From Streptomyces sp. man185 (GTDB lineage: Bacteria; Actinomycetota; Actinomycetes; Streptomycetales; Streptomycetaceae): 64,000 nucleotides of DNA. Below are positions 15,867 through 25,484 of the stretch, piece after piece. A model generated the notes under the pieces. It searched no databases, was not told where the DNA came from, and worked only from the letters and a program-made list of their open reading frames with translations. The stretch lies in the NCBI GenBank assembly GCA_002551355.1, contig NTHE01000007.1, forward strand, positions 976 to 64,975, read 5' to 3'. Both the position numbers and the translations under genes were made by a program. Numbering within the stretch: position 1 is the first letter of the stretch; every line of letters starts with the position of its first letter.

Positions 15867-16092
15867 TTGGCGTTCCGGGCTTTTTCTTCCCGGTCGGCGT
15901 TGCGAGAACAACATTACATGACCTGCGCCGTGACGCGAAATCCATTAGTCGTACCGCTGCTGAGCTGCGGAAACAGCCTCCCGAGGCTCTGCCTGGGGCC
16001 CGCCTCGCGCCCTCCCCGTTCCGGCTGCGACGCACCCCTCGTCCCGGAACGACCGAAGCCCCGTGCCAGGGGCACGGGGCTTCGGGATGGAG

Positions 16093-16183
16093 CGGAGGCG
16101 GAGGGATTTGAACCCTCGATGGGCTTTAAGACCCAAACCGCATTAGCAGTGCGGCGCCATAGACCGGACTAGGCGACGCCTCC
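16093..16183 (-). tRNA. tRNA-Ser (anticodon GCT)
   Basis: The minus strand from 16183 folds as a class II tRNA: acceptor GGAGGCG/CGCCTCC, anticodon stem CCGCA/TGCGG with loop CTGCTAA (anticodon GCT), a long variable arm, and T loop GGTTCAAATCC. It is 91 nt long with discriminator G. Confidence 0.95.
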
Positions 16184-16474
16184 TCCACACTCCTCGCGCG
16201 GACGCGAGTGGTGCGTGCAGATGATGACACAGTCGAACGTCGTGTCACCAATCGCCGCCAACTTACTAGGCCTCCGGGGGCCAGGGCAAAGCAGTTCGGC
16301 GTGGTGGCGCAACGTCCGGGCCCGGTGCGCGTTAGAGAGGGGTGGGGGCCCCGGTCTCCGTCAGTCGTCGTCGCCCGTCAGTCGTCCGTCAGCCGTGGCG
16401 CCGGGGCGGGTCCGCGATCGTCCGTGACCGCCGCCCGTGGCCGACCGTGCTGCAGAGATCCTGGAGCTTCCCGC

Positions 16475-17047
16475 ATGCTGCGTCGCCTCGCCCTCACCGC
16501 CGTCGTCTCGCTCGCCGCCCTCGCCACCGCCGTGCCGGCGTCCATGGCGACCGCCTCCGGGGCCGCGTCCTCCTCCGGTCCGGCGCCCTCCGCCGTGCCC
16601 ACCTCCGGGCCGTTCGCCGACGCCCGGCCCGCCCTCGGTCCGCTGCCCATGCCCGTCCCGCTGCCCGGATTCCTGGACGGCGGGGCGGGCACGGGTGAGG
16701 CCGACGAAGTGCTGACCCGGCTCACCGTGAGCGTGGAGAACACCGGGGTCCCCGGGGCCGACGGCACGTTCGAGCTGGAGTGCGGGCCCACCGGGGGCAG
16801 CCACCCGCAGGGGCAGGCCGCCTGTGACCGGCTGGCGGAGGCCGGCGCCACCCGGGCCGGGCGGCAGGAGCTGTTCCGGCCGACCCCCGAGGGCACGATG
16901 TGCACGATGATCCACGGCGGCGACGCCACCGCGCGCATCGTGGGCACCTGGGAGGGCCGGGCCGTGGACACCACCGCGAGCCGCCGCGACGGATGCGAGA
17001 TCGCGCGCTGGAACAGCCTCGTGCCGGTGCTCCCGGATGTTCGATAG
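16475..17047 (+). CDS. Subtilisin inhibitor (SSI)-like secreted protein (190 aa)
   Basis: ATG 16475 (MLRRLALTAVVSLAALATA) has CTGGAG upstream and gives a Sec signal peptide of about 30 residues. A Pro/Ser-rich pro-region precedes the SSI domain (about 85-190), which keeps the four disulfide cysteines: ELECGPTGGSHPQGQAACD, then GTMCTMIHGG and RDGCEI. The reactive-site P1 residue would be Met in CTM-I, as in Met-type SSIs. SSI proteins inhibit subtilisin-like and, in some, transglutaminase-activating proteases outside the cell. The longer than usual linker before the domain is odd. Confidence 0.85.
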   Translation: MLRRLALTAVVSLAALATAVPASMATASGAASSSGPAPSAVPTSGPFADARPALGPLPMPVPLPGFLDGGAGTGEADEVLTRLTVSVENTGVPGADGTFELECGPTGGSHPQGQAACDRLAEAGATRAGRQELFRPTPEGTMCTMIHGGDATARIVGTWEGRAVDTTASRRDGCEIARWNSLVPVLPDVR

Positions 17048-17350
17048 TCCGTCGACGGCGGCGTAAAAGCGTTCGCCCTCCCGTACGTACCGAAGGCGGC
17101 TCCGGGGCCTCGCAGGCCCCGAGACGCATGGGCGTGCCGCGCGTCCGCGCACGTCACAGGGTGTGCGGACGCTCACGTCATGGGCCCGCGGCGTACACCG
17201 CGCGCACAGAACCTTGGTGAGAGCTCCCCCTCATCCACCGCCCCCGGGGCCTCCCCTGGCCTTAGACTCCTCCAGTGACAGTCTGCGGCCCGAGGGGCAA
17301 GATGGGGCCCGCTGTCGGCAAGGTGCGGTAATCAGGGAGGAAGCGTCGTC
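17048..17350. other. Intergenic region with a terminator hairpin
   Basis: About 300 bp. CGGGGCCT-CGC-AGGCCCCG (17103-17121) is a short GC hairpin downstream of the SSI gene. A GGGAGG ribosome site lies at 17335-17340 for the next gene. I see no other element. Confidence 0.5.
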
Positions 17351-20300
17351 GTGAGCAGCAGGCCATCCCGAGGCACTGCTCGCCTCGCAGCCATACTCGA
17401 TGCCCTTCCTGACGGGCTTCTGCTCGTCAATTGCAACGGCACGGTCGTCAACGCCAACGCCATCGCCCTCGAAATGTTCGAGACCCCGGGCACCGCGCTC
17501 GTCGGTCGCGGACTGCTCGATCTGCTGCCGGAGTTCGACTCCAAGCTGATCCCGGGTTCGATGCGCCGGCCCGAGGCTGCGGACGAGCAGGGCAGGACCA
17601 AGCCCACGCGGATGACCGCGCGGCGCACCGACGGCCACGAGTATCCGGTCGAGGTCACCAGCGCGAGCCTCGAAAGCGGGCAGGCCGCGTACAACGACAT
17701 CCACTCCAGCTACACGGGCGACGAGCTCCTCATGATCGTCGTGCGGGATCTCTCCGGCACCGTCGACACCGAGGCCGAGCTGGCCCGTTCGCAGCGGCAG
17801 ACCGAAATGATCCTGCGGGCCGCCTCCGAGGGTGTCGTCGGTACGGACACCGACGGGCGGGTCGTTCTCGTCAACCCCGCCGCCGCGCAGATCCTCGGCT
17901 TCCGGGCCAGCGACCTCGGCGGCCAGGAGCTGCACCCGCTGATCCTGCACTCGCGGGCGGAGGGCGAGCCGTTCCCGTACGAGGACTCCCCGCTCGCCGA
18001 CACCCTCAAGTCCGGGCGCAAGCACCGGGTGCGCGGACAGGTGCTGTGGTCCAAGAGCGGCGCGCAGGTGCCGGTGGATCTGACGACCGCGCCGGTACGG
18101 GACGGGGACCAGCTCGTCGGAGCGGTGATGACCTTCACCGACCGCCGGCCGTACGAGGAGCTGTCCGCCCAGCACAAGAACGTCGTCGCCGAGCTGACCA
18201 CGAGCCACTCCGCCGAGGTCACCGCGCTCAAGGAGGCGCACGCCGCGGAGCTGGAGGCGCTGAAGGAGGCGCACGCCGCCGAGCTCGCCGACCGCAGTGA
18301 GCGGTACGCCGCCGAGCTCGAGGGCCAGGCCGAGCTGCTCGCCTCCCTGGGCGCCCAGCACTCCCAGCTCACCGCCGTCCTCGGCGGTTCGCTGCGCGGG
18401 CCCCTCGAGGAACTGCGCGGCGAGCTGTCCACGCTTGCCTCCGACCCGGCCGGTCAGCTGTGGCCCGAGGCCAACCAGATCCTGCACCATCTCGCCGCCG
18501 GGTACGCCCGGATGACGACCCTCGTCGACAACGTCCTCGGGTACCAGCGCCTCGACTCGGGGGTGGAGGGGCTGCAGAAGGCCCCCGCGCTGGTCGAGGG
18601 CATCGTGAAGGGCGGGATCGACGGGGCGGTCGAGCTGATCGGGCCCGGGCGCGCCCAGTTCGCCGTGCACGCCCCGCCGATCGAGGCCGAGGTCGACGCG
18701 CGCCGGCTCGCGACCGCCATCGCCCACCTCGTCGCGGACGTCTGCGGTGTCGACTCGACGGGCAAGACCCGGGCCGTGCCCGGGGGCGGCTACGTCGACT
18801 CCACCGTCGTCGTGGCCGCCGCCCAGCGCGGTGACGTCGTACGGATCGAGGTGCGCGGGCCGTTCGCCGGGGGCGATCCCGTGCACGAGCCGATCGTGCG
18901 CGGCATCGTCCGGGCGCACGGCGGGGTCCTGCAGACGCACGAGATGCCGGGGATGAGCGGCAGCGCATATGTGCTCGACGTGCCCATCGGCGCCGCGTCC
19001 GGCACGATCGCGCCCCCTGAGGCGGACGGGGGCGGTCTGCCGCCGGAGCCCGCCGCCCCGACCTCCTCGTCACCCGATGGCCTCGGCGCGCCGGGCGTGA
19101 CCAGCGGCGGCCGGCGGCGGGCGCGCAGGCCCTCCACCGACGCGTTCCTGGACAGCCCCGGCGGTACGCCGGAGGGCGGCGGCGACAGCGTGGCCGGGTC
19201 CGCCGCTCCCGCTTCCGTTCCCGACGACCGTCCGGCCGCCGAGCCGACCGGGCGGCGGCGGGCGCGCCGTGGACCGGCCGCTCCCGAGGAGCAGCAGGCC
19301 CCCGAGCTGATCCCGGCCCAGCAGGGGGAGGGCTCCGGGCGGCGGCGCGGCCGGCCCAGCCCGGCCGAGGCGGCACCGGGCACGATGCCGGGAGACGCCG
19401 GGGCCACGGCGCAGGAGCAGCCCCGGCCGCCGCAGCGGGGGGCGCTGGCCCTGACCTCGGCCCCGTCCGCGCCCTCGGAAGGGTCCGTCGTCACCGCGGC
19501 CGAGAACGCCCAGGGTGGCGGTCGTCCACAGCTCGGGCAGACCGTGCCGCCCCAGGGCGTCCCGGTTGACCCGCAGCAGCCCGTTCCGCCCACCGGACGG
19601 CGGGCCCGCCGTGAGGGCGGATCCGACGTTCCGGCCCTCCCCGCCCTCACGTCCGGAAGCGGCGGGAACGGCGGAAACGGCGGAAACGGCAACGGTCACC
19701 CCGGTCCCGAGCAGCCCCAGCAGCCCGGAGGCCGACGGGCCCGGCGTGCGCTGGCCGCGGCCCAGGAGCGCACCGCAGCCGACGCCGGTCCGCGTACCGC
19801 CTTCGCCCTGCCGCCGGCCGACGCGGACCGGGCGCCGCTCGCTCCCGACGCCCCGGCGGGCCCCGGCGACGACGCGAGCGCCCATCACACGCGTACCGCA
19901 CCGGAGGCCGGCCACACGCCTTCCCAGGCGCACCCCGTCGCCCCGGCGCACAACGGCCCCCAGGCGGGCGGAACCTCCGGGCAGGAAACCTCGGGGCACG
20001 GGATCACCGGGCACGGCACCTCCGGGCAGGGCCTCCCGCTCGCCGCCGACGCGCAGCACGTCCCCGACGCGCAGCACGTCCCCGGCCCGCCCGACGGCGG
20101 CCTCCCGCAGGCTCCGAGCCCGGCGTCGGAGAGCGGAGCCTGGAGCGAGAGCGACACCGGGCAGACCGCCCACACGACCGGCGTCGCAGCCGTCACCGGT
20201 CCCGGGGCTCACCCGGCCGACGGTGACGCGGCCGCCCCGGCCACGGACGCGCGGCGGCAGCCGCTGCCCGCCGAGGAGCCGATGCTGGACGGCAGCAACC

Positions 20301-21571
20301 CCGACTCGACGCAGGGCCGGGCCTTCAGCGTGCGCACGCTGGGCCAGGGCGTGCCGTTCGCCCAGCACCTCGCGCATCAGCAGAACCAGCCGCACCAGAG
20401 CCTCGGCGGGGCCGGCCGGCGTCGCAAGCTCGCCGCACCGCCGGAGGGCGACCGCGCCCCGGCCCGGACCGGCGTCGGCCAGCAGGCGCAGCCCCAGCAG
20501 GACCGGCCGGGCACCCCCGCGCACGGGACCGCTTCCGCACCCGGAGCGGGGCAGCATCAGCCCCAGTCCTCCTCCCCGTCCCAGCCGCCGTCGCGCCCCC
20601 AGGAACCGGCGCAGGAGCCCGGACCGCAGGGTCAGCCGGGTCAGCAGGGCCCGTCGGCTCAGGTCGGCGGCGGTCCCGGCACCGCCTACGGCGAGGGGCA
20701 GTTGCTCGCGCCGCCCGTAGCGGAGGGGCGCGCGTATGCCATAGGGGCGCCCGACGAGGGCGCCGAGGGTCCCGAGCCGCTGGACGGGCCTGGGGGCGCG
20801 GTCGAGGTCGCCAACCGGCCGCACCCGCACCCGGTCGACGACGAGCTGCCGCCCGAGCCGCTGGACAACCCGCGCCGGCTGCTGGTCTGGCCGGCCCCCG
20901 ACGTACCGACGCAGCAGGCGCTCAGCGACCGGGGCTACCGGCCGGTGATCGTGAACTCCCGCGAGGAGGTCGACGCCCAGATCGCCGCGTTCCCCGCCGC
21001 GCTCTTCGTCGACCCGCTGACCGGTCCCATCACCCGGACCGCGTTGCAGTCGCTGCGCCAGGCGGCCGTGGCGGCCGAGGTCCCGGTGCTGGTCACCGCA
21101 GGTCTGGGGCAGGCGACCCGGGAAGCGGCGTACGGAGCGGACCCGGCCGTCCTGCTCAAGGCGCTCGCTCCGCGCGACAGCGAACAGCATCCCTCGCGGG
21201 TGCTCCTGATCGAGGAGCACGAGGAGATCGCGGTGGCGCTGACGCAGACCCTGGAGCGGCGCGGGATGCAGGTCGCGCGCGCCGCGACGGACAGCGAGGC
21301 CGTCGACCTGGCGGGCCGGATGCGGCCGAACCTCGTGGTGATGGACCTGATGCAGGTACGCCGCCGGCGCGCCGGGATCATCGACTGGCTGCGGGCCAAC
21401 GGCCAGCTGAACCGCACCCCGCTGGTCGTCTACACCTCGGCCGGGATGGACCGTGCGGAGCTGCCGCGGCTCGGATCGGGCGAAACCGTTCTCTTCCTGG
21501 CGGAACGGTCGACCAGCGACGAGGTCCAGTCGCGGATCGTCGACCTGCTGGCGAAGATCGGCACCAACTAG
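17351..21571 (+). CDS. Giant PAS / pseudo-histidine-kinase / receiver protein (1406 aa)
   Basis: GTG 17351 has GGGAGG 10 nt upstream. Order of parts: a PAS domain (about 10-90), a second PAS (about 140-255, TEMILRAASEG then VVLVNPAAAQIL), a heptad coiled coil with EAHAAELEALK repeats (about 280-335), and a dimerisation/ATPase-like segment (about 340-550). In that segment the usual phospho-His motif is replaced by GGSLRGPLEEL. A Pro/Gln/Gly-rich disordered stretch (about 555-1170) follows, then two receiver-like domains, the last with the acceptor-type Asp in VVMDLM (about 1330). It probably scaffolds or relays a signal and does not autophosphorylate. Ligand unknown. Confidence 0.8.
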   Translation: MSSRPSRGTARLAAILDALPDGLLLVNCNGTVVNANAIALEMFETPGTALVGRGLLDLLPEFDSKLIPGSMRRPEAADEQGRTKPTRMTARRTDGHEYPVEVTSASLESGQAAYNDIHSSYTGDELLMIVVRDLSGTVDTEAELARSQRQTEMILRAASEGVVGTDTDGRVVLVNPAAAQILGFRASDLGGQELHPLILHSRAEGEPFPYEDSPLADTLKSGRKHRVRGQVLWSKSGAQVPVDLTTAPVRDGDQLVGAVMTFTDRRPYEELSAQHKNVVAELTTSHSAEVTALKEAHAAELEALKEAHAAELADRSERYAAELEGQAELLASLGAQHSQLTAVLGGSLRGPLEELRGELSTLASDPAGQLWPEANQILHHLAAGYARMTTLVDNVLGYQRLDSGVEGLQKAPALVEGIVKGGIDGAVELIGPGRAQFAVHAPPIEAEVDARRLATAIAHLVADVCGVDSTGKTRAVPGGGYVDSTVVVAAAQRGDVVRIEVRGPFAGGDPVHEPIVRGIVRAHGGVLQTHEMPGMSGSAYVLDVPIGAASGTIAPPEADGGGLPPEPAAPTSSSPDGLGAPGVTSGGRRRARRPSTDAFLDSPGGTPEGGGDSVAGSAAPASVPDDRPAAEPTGRRRARRGPAAPEEQQAPELIPAQQGEGSGRRRGRPSPAEAAPGTMPGDAGATAQEQPRPPQRGALALTSAPSAPSEGSVVTAAENAQGGGRPQLGQTVPPQGVPVDPQQPVPPTGRRARREGGSDVPALPALTSGSGGNGGNGGNGNGHPGPEQPQQPGGRRARRALAAAQERTAADAGPRTAFALPPADADRAPLAPDAPAGPGDDASAHHTRTAPEAGHTPSQAHPVAPAHNGPQAGGTSGQETSGHGITGHGTSGQGLPLAADAQHVPDAQHVPGPPDGGLPQAPSPASESGAWSESDTGQTAHTTGVAAVTGPGAHPADGDAAAPATDARRQPLPAEEPMLDGSNPDSTQGRAFSVRTLGQGVPFAQHLAHQQNQPHQSLGGAGRRRKLAAPPEGDRAPARTGVGQQAQPQQDRPGTPAHGTASAPGAGQHQPQSSSPSQPPSRPQEPAQEPGPQGQPGQQGPSAQVGGGPGTAYGEGQLLAPPVAEGRAYAIGAPDEGAEGPEPLDGPGGAVEVANRPHPHPVDDELPPEPLDNPRRLLVWPAPDVPTQQALSDRGYRPVIVNSREEVDAQIAAFPAALFVDPLTGPITRTALQSLRQAAVAAEVPVLVTAGLGQATREAAYGADPAVLLKALAPRDSEQHPSRVLLIEEHEEIAVALTQTLERRGMQVARAATDSEAVDLAGRMRPNLVVMDLMQVRRRRAGIIDWLRANGQLNRTPLVVYTSAGMDRAELPRLGSGETVLFLAERSTSDEVQSRIVDLLAKIGTN

Positions 21572-21585
21572 GCGCGGCAGAGGGC

Positions 21586-21634
21586 ACAACAGGGCGGGGC
21601 GGTACGGAGTTTCCGTACCGCCCCGCCCTGTTGT
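21586..21634. terminator. Strong 23-bp perfect hairpin terminator
   Basis: ACAACAGGGCGGGGCGGTA plus CGGA (21586-21608), loop GTT, and the exact complement to 21634. It separates the PAS gene from the convergent acyl-CoA ligase and can act for both. Its foot touches the parS site. Confidence 0.85.
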
Positions 21635-21646
21635 TTCACGTGAAAC
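21633..21646. promoter_or_regulatory. parS centromere site (ParB binding)
   Basis: GTTTCACGTGAAAC is a perfect 14-bp palindrome and the canonical Streptomyces parS. These sites cluster around oriC and nucleate ParB for chromosome segregation during sporulation. The site lies between convergent genes. Confidence 0.9.
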
Positions 21647-21726
21647 GTGCGGCTCGAAGGCCAGAGCCGAGGCCAGAACTGAGGGCCAGGGCTGCGAGTC
21701 CGTGCTGGGGGCCAGAGAGCTGAGGG

Positions 21727-23379
21727 TCAGAGCTGGGTGACGTCCAGCTCGCCCTGCGCGTACTGCTTGCGGATCACCTTCTTGTCGAACTTGCCGACGC
21801 TCGTCTTCGGCACGGCGGGGATCACCGACCAGCGCTCCGGCAGCTGCCACTTGGCGATGCCCGACTCGGCGAGGAACACCTTCAGCGCCTCGTAGTCGAC
21901 ATCGGCGGCGCCCTCCTTGAGGACGACGGTCGCGAGCGGCCGCTCGCCCCACTTCTCGTCCGGCACGGCGACGACGGCCGCCTCCGCGACGTCCGGGTGA
22001 GCCATCAGCGCGTTCTCCAGCTCGACGCTGGAGATCCACTCGCCGCCCGACTTGATGACGTCCTTGGCCCGGTCGGTGAGTGTGAGGAAGCCGTCGGTGC
22101 TGATCACGCCGACGTCGCCGGTCTTCAGCCAGCCGTCCTCGCTGAACTTGTCCTCGGGGCGCAGGTGCTCGCCGTCGGCCCCGCCGTAGTAGGCGGCGGC
22201 GATCCAGGAGCCCCGGACCTCCAGCTCACCGGCCGACTCGCCGTCCCACGGGAGGTGTTCCCCGCCCGGACCGACCAGCCGCGCCTCGACTCCGGCGGGA
22301 AAGCGGCCCTGGGTGACCCGGTACGGCCACTGCTCCTCGTCGCTCAGCCCGGCGGGCGGGTGGGCCATGGTGCCCAGCGGCGAGGTCTCCGTCATGCCCC
22401 AGGCGTGGCAGAGCCGGACGCCGAGCTTGTCGTACGCCTCCATCAGCGAGGGCGGACAGGCCGCGCCGCCGATGGTCACGTTCGCCATGGAGGTGAGATC
22501 GCGCGGGTTGGCGGTGACCTCGGCGAGCAGGCCCTGCCAGATGGTGGGGACCGCGGCCGCGTGCGTGGGGCGCTCGCGCTCGATCATGTCGGCGAGCGGG
22601 GCGGGCTGGAGGAAGCGGTCCGGCATGAGCATGTTGACGCCGCTCATGAACGTGGCGTGCGGCAGGCCCCAGGCGTTCACATGGAACTGGGGCACGACGA
22701 CGAGGGTGGTGTCCTTGTCGGTCAGCCCCATCGACTCGGTCATGTTGACCTGCATCGAGTGCAGGTAGATCGAGCGGTGCGAGTAGACGACACCCTTGGG
22801 GTCGCCCGTGGTGCCGGAGGTGTAGCACATGGCCGCAGCCTGGCGCTCGTCCAGCTCGGGCCAGTCGTACGTGGTGGGGCGGCCCGCGATCAGCTCCTCG
22901 TACTCGTGCACGCGCGGTGCGACGCCGGCGAGGGCGGAACGGTCCCCGGGGCCGGAGACGACCACGTGCTCGATGCTCGGCAGGTGGGGCAGCAGCGGCA
23001 CGAGGAGCGGCAGCAGCGAGCCGTTGACGATCACCACCTTGTCGTCCGCGTGGTTGACGATCCAGGCGAGCTGTTCGGGCGGCAGCCGGAGGTTGAGGGT
23101 GTGAAGGACGGCGCCCATGGAGGGGATGGCGAGGTAGGCCTCGACATGGACGGAGTTGTTCCACATGAGCGTCGCGACCCTCTGGTCGCCCTCGACGCCC
23201 AGCTCGTCGCGCAGCGCGTTGGCCAGCCGGGTCGCGCGCGCCCCGACCTCGGCGAAGGTGATGCGGTGCGGCTCGGGTTCGCCGGTCCAGGTCGTGACCT
23301 GCGACTTCCCATGGATCGTCATCCCGTGGTGCAGGATGCGGGTGACAGTCAGCGGTACGTCCTGCATGGTGCTCAGCAC
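21727..23379 (-). CDS. Long-chain fatty-acid/acyl-CoA ligase, FadD family (550 aa)
   Basis: GTG 23379 ([19 protein letters not shown]) has GGGAGGAC 5-6 nt upstream. It is an adenylate-forming enzyme: P-loop [12 protein letters not shown] (about 190), [10 protein letters not shown] (about 340), GWLKTGDVG (about 435) and the C-terminal catalytic Lys in [11 protein letters not shown] (about 530). It activates a carboxylate with ATP and CoA. Its position next to a beta-oxidation cluster of the igr type makes a steroid or branched side-chain acid a reasonable substrate, but medium/long fatty acids are equally possible. An 18-bp palindrome upstream suggests repressor control. Confidence 0.9.
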   Translation of the reverse strand: MLSTMQDVPLTVTRILHHGMTIHGKSQVTTWTGEPEPHRITFAEVGARATRLANALRDELGVEGDQRVATLMWNNSVHVEAYLAIPSMGAVLHTLNLRLPPEQLAWIVNHADDKVVIVNGSLLPLLVPLLPHLPSIEHVVVSGPGDRSALAGVAPRVHEYEELIAGRPTTYDWPELDERQAAAMCYTSGTTGDPKGVVYSHRSIYLHSMQVNMTESMGLTDKDTTLVVVPQFHVNAWGLPHATFMSGVNMLMPDRFLQPAPLADMIERERPTHAAAVPTIWQGLLAEVTANPRDLTSMANVTIGGAACPPSLMEAYDKLGVRLCHAWGMTETSPLGTMAHPPAGLSDEEQWPYRVTQGRFPAGVEARLVGPGGEHLPWDGESAGELEVRGSWIAAAYYGGADGEHLRPEDKFSEDGWLKTGDVGVISTDGFLTLTDRAKDVIKSGGEWISSVELENALMAHPDVAEAAVVAVPDEKWGERPLATVVLKEGAADVDYEALKVFLAESGIAKWQLPERWSVIPAVPKTSVGKFDKKVIRKQYAQGELDVTQL

Positions 23380-23431
23380 GGCGTCCTCCCGGTGGGCGCT
23401 ACGCGGCAGTAAGGTTCCGCTGATTCTGCGC

Positions 23432-23449
23432 ACATACCACGCGGTATGT
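23432..23449. promoter_or_regulatory. Palindromic operator upstream of the acyl-CoA ligase
   Basis: ACATACC-ACGC-GGTATGT is a perfect inverted repeat with 7-bp arms and a 4-bp spacer, 53 bp before the ligase start. Size and form fit a TetR-family dimer site. The cognate regulator is not evident in the window. Confidence 0.55.
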
Positions 23450-23573
23450 CACTACTCGCGGGAGAAAAATCCAGACCCGGGGCCCTATGGCGCCCCCACC
23501 GGAGCCATGCGGGCGGCATCCATGGCGGTGGTCCCGATGGTGCCCCCGGTCGCGGTCCCGACGCTCGTTCCGG

Positions 23574-24224
23574 TCAGCGGACCGGCGTCAGTTCCGGGTC
23601 CTCGCGGAGCTTGCCGAGGGCGCGGGAGACAGCGCTCTTGACCGTGCCGATCGACACGCCGAGGACCTCCGCCGTCTGGGCCTCGCTCAGGTCCTCGTAG
23701 TAGCGCAGGACGACCATCGCGCGCTGGCGGTCCGGGAGCTTGAGCACCGCGCGCCACATCGCGTCGTGCAGCGACTGCTGCTCGGCCGGGTCCGGGGCCG
23801 GAAGGGTCTCCCGCTCGGGGAGTTCCTCGCAGGCGAATTCGTCGACCTTGCGCTTGCGCCACTGCGAGGTGCGGGTGTTCAGCAGGGCCCGGCGGACGTA
23901 GCCGTCCAGCGCCCGGTGGTCCTCGATCCGCTCCCACGCGACGTACGTCTTGGTGAGCGCTGTCTGCAGCAGGTCCTCCGCGTCGCACGGGTTCGCGGTG
24001 AGCGAGCGCGCGGTACGCAGCAGGACCGGTCCCCGGGCCCGTACGTACGAGGAGAACGACGCGTAGGGCGCGTGGGGGTGGCCGGCGGTGGTGGCAGAGG
24101 CCGCCCTGGAGGCGCCCGTGCAGACTGGCGTGGTCATGTACCCAACGCTAGGAGCGGGCGCCGCCGAGGGGATCGGCCCCAGGTCCCGAAGCGCTGTCCG
24201 CCTCAGGTTGTAGGGGGCGTCCAC
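23574..24224 (-). CDS. ECF-type (SigE family) RNA polymerase sigma factor (216 aa)
   Basis: Region 2 (NPCDAEDLLQTALTKTYVAW) and region 4 (LPDRQRAMVVLRYYEDLSEA, then VLGVSIGTVKSAVSRAL) define a short group IV sigma factor. Two starts are possible: GTG 24224 with an excellent AGGAGGT 6-7 nt upstream, and ATG 24137 (MTTPVCTG) with no visible ribosome site but a family-like N-terminus. I use the former. No anti-sigma gene adjoins it, as in the BldN-like and SigE-family factors lacking one. It lies just downstream of the igr-like cluster but is separated from it by 93 bp. Confidence 0.87.
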   Translation of the reverse strand: MDAPYNLRRTALRDLGPIPSAAPAPSVGYMTTPVCTGASRAASATTAGHPHAPYASFSSYVRARGPVLLRTARSLTANPCDAEDLLQTALTKTYVAWERIEDHRALDGYVRRALLNTRTSQWRKRKVDEFACEELPERETLPAPDPAEQQSLHDAMWRAVLKLPDRQRAMVVLRYYEDLSEAQTAEVLGVSIGTVKSAVSRALGKLREDPELTPVR

Positions 24225-24317
24225 CCTGCACCTCCTGAAGGGGGAGGGGCCTTTGCCCGACCGTCGGGGTCCACCCCCGAGAGCCGTCGGGCGTCTCCCG
24301 GGCCCGGACGGTGCAGC

Positions 24318-25484
24318 TCAGCCGTCCGCGCCCAGCACCAGGCCCGACGTCGGGACACCCGTACCGGCCGTGACCAGCGATCTCGCCGCCCCCGCCACCT
24401 GGTTCACCGAGGTGCCCCGGATCTGCCGGACGGCCTCCGCGATGCCGTTCATCCCATGGAGGTACGCCTCCCCCAGCTGACCCCCATGAGTGTTGAGGGG
24501 AAGGACGTCCGCCGCGACGAAGGCGCCCGCCTCCCCCGGCCCGCAGAAACCGAACTCCTCCAGCTGCATCAGGACGAACGGGGTGAAATGGTCGTAGAGG
24601 ATGCCCACATCGATGTCGGCCGGCGACAGCCCGGAGCTGCGCCACAGCTGCCGGGCGACCACGGCGGTCTCCGGCAGGCCCGTCAGCCCGTCCCGGTAGA
24701 AGCTCGTCATCTGCTCCTGCGACCGCCCCGCCCCCTGCGCCGCCGCGACGACGACGGCGGGCGGCCGGGGCAGGTCGCGGGCCCGCTCCACACTGGTGAC
24801 GACGAGGGCCTGACCGCCGTCCGTCTCCTGGCAGCAGTCCAGCAGCCGCAGCGGCTCCACGATCCAGCGGGAGTCGGCGTGGTCGGCGAGCGTGATCGGC
24901 TTCCCGTGGAAGTACGCCGCCGGGTTCCGCGCCGCGTGCCGCCGGTCGAGGACCGCCACGTGCCCGAAGACCTCCGGGTCGAGGCCGTACGTGTACAGGT
25001 AGCGCTGGGCAGCCATCGCCACCCAGGAGGCGGGGGTGAGCAGCCCGTACGGCAGGTTCCAGCCGAGCGCCGCGCCCTCGGCGGTCGGCTCGCGCCGCTG
25101 GACGCCGGAGCCGAAGCGGCGGCCGGAGCGTTCGTTGAAGGCCCGGTAGCAGACGACGACGTCCGCGATGCCGCTCGCCACCGCGAGGGCGGCCTGCTGC
25201 ACGGTGGCGCAGGCCGCGCCGCCGCCGTAGTGGATCCGGGAGAAGAACGACAGCTCGCCGATCCCGGCCGCCTGGGCGACGGTGATCTCGGGGCTGGTGT
25301 CCATGGTGAAGGTGACGAGCCCGTCCACATCGGCGGGGGTGAGGCCGGCGTCGTCGAGGGCGGCGCGGACGGCCTCGACGGCCAGCTTCAGTTCGCTGCG
25401 GCCGGAGTCCTTGGAGAACTCGGTGGCCCCGATGCCGACGATCGCCGCCTTCCCGCCGAGCGAGTCGGCCCTGCGGATGCTCAT
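24318..25484 (-). CDS. ltp2: Ltp2-like thiolase-fold retro-aldolase (388 aa)
   Basis: ATG 25484 (MSIRRADSLGGKAAIVGIGA). Strong motifs shared with mycobacterial Ltp2: TEFSKDSGRSELKLA, LVTFTMDTSPEITVA, FFSRIHYGGGAACATVQ, YRAFNERSGRRFG, CCQETDGGQALVV, LYDHFTPFVLMQLEEFGFCG and NTHGGQLGEAYLHGMNG. Ltp2 cleaves 17-hydroxy-3-oxo-4-pregnene-20-carboxyl-CoA to androstenedione and propionyl-CoA, with the DUF35 domain of ChsH2 as partner. The genes for ChsH1, ChsH2 and the dehydrogenases sit immediately upstream. Assignment to this subfamily is from memory of family sequences. Confidence 0.88.
   Translation of the reverse strand: MSIRRADSLGGKAAIVGIGATEFSKDSGRSELKLAVEAVRAALDDAGLTPADVDGLVTFTMDTSPEITVAQAAGIGELSFFSRIHYGGGAACATVQQAALAVASGIADVVVCYRAFNERSGRRFGSGVQRREPTAEGAALGWNLPYGLLTPASWVAMAAQRYLYTYGLDPEVFGHVAVLDRRHAARNPAAYFHGKPITLADHADSRWIVEPLRLLDCCQETDGGQALVVTSVERARDLPRPPAVVVAAAQGAGRSQEQMTSFYRDGLTGLPETAVVARQLWRSSGLSPADIDVGILYDHFTPFVLMQLEEFGFCGPGEAGAFVAADVLPLNTHGGQLGEAYLHGMNGIAEAVRQIRGTSVNQVAGAARSLVTAGTGVPTSGLVLGADG

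Noticed and set aside
19070..22039. 989-codon minus-strand frame opposite the PAS protein
   Set aside because: It is Arg/Gly/Leu-rich, crosses a terminator and parS, and has no domains. It is a GC-driven shadow of the Pro-rich linker.
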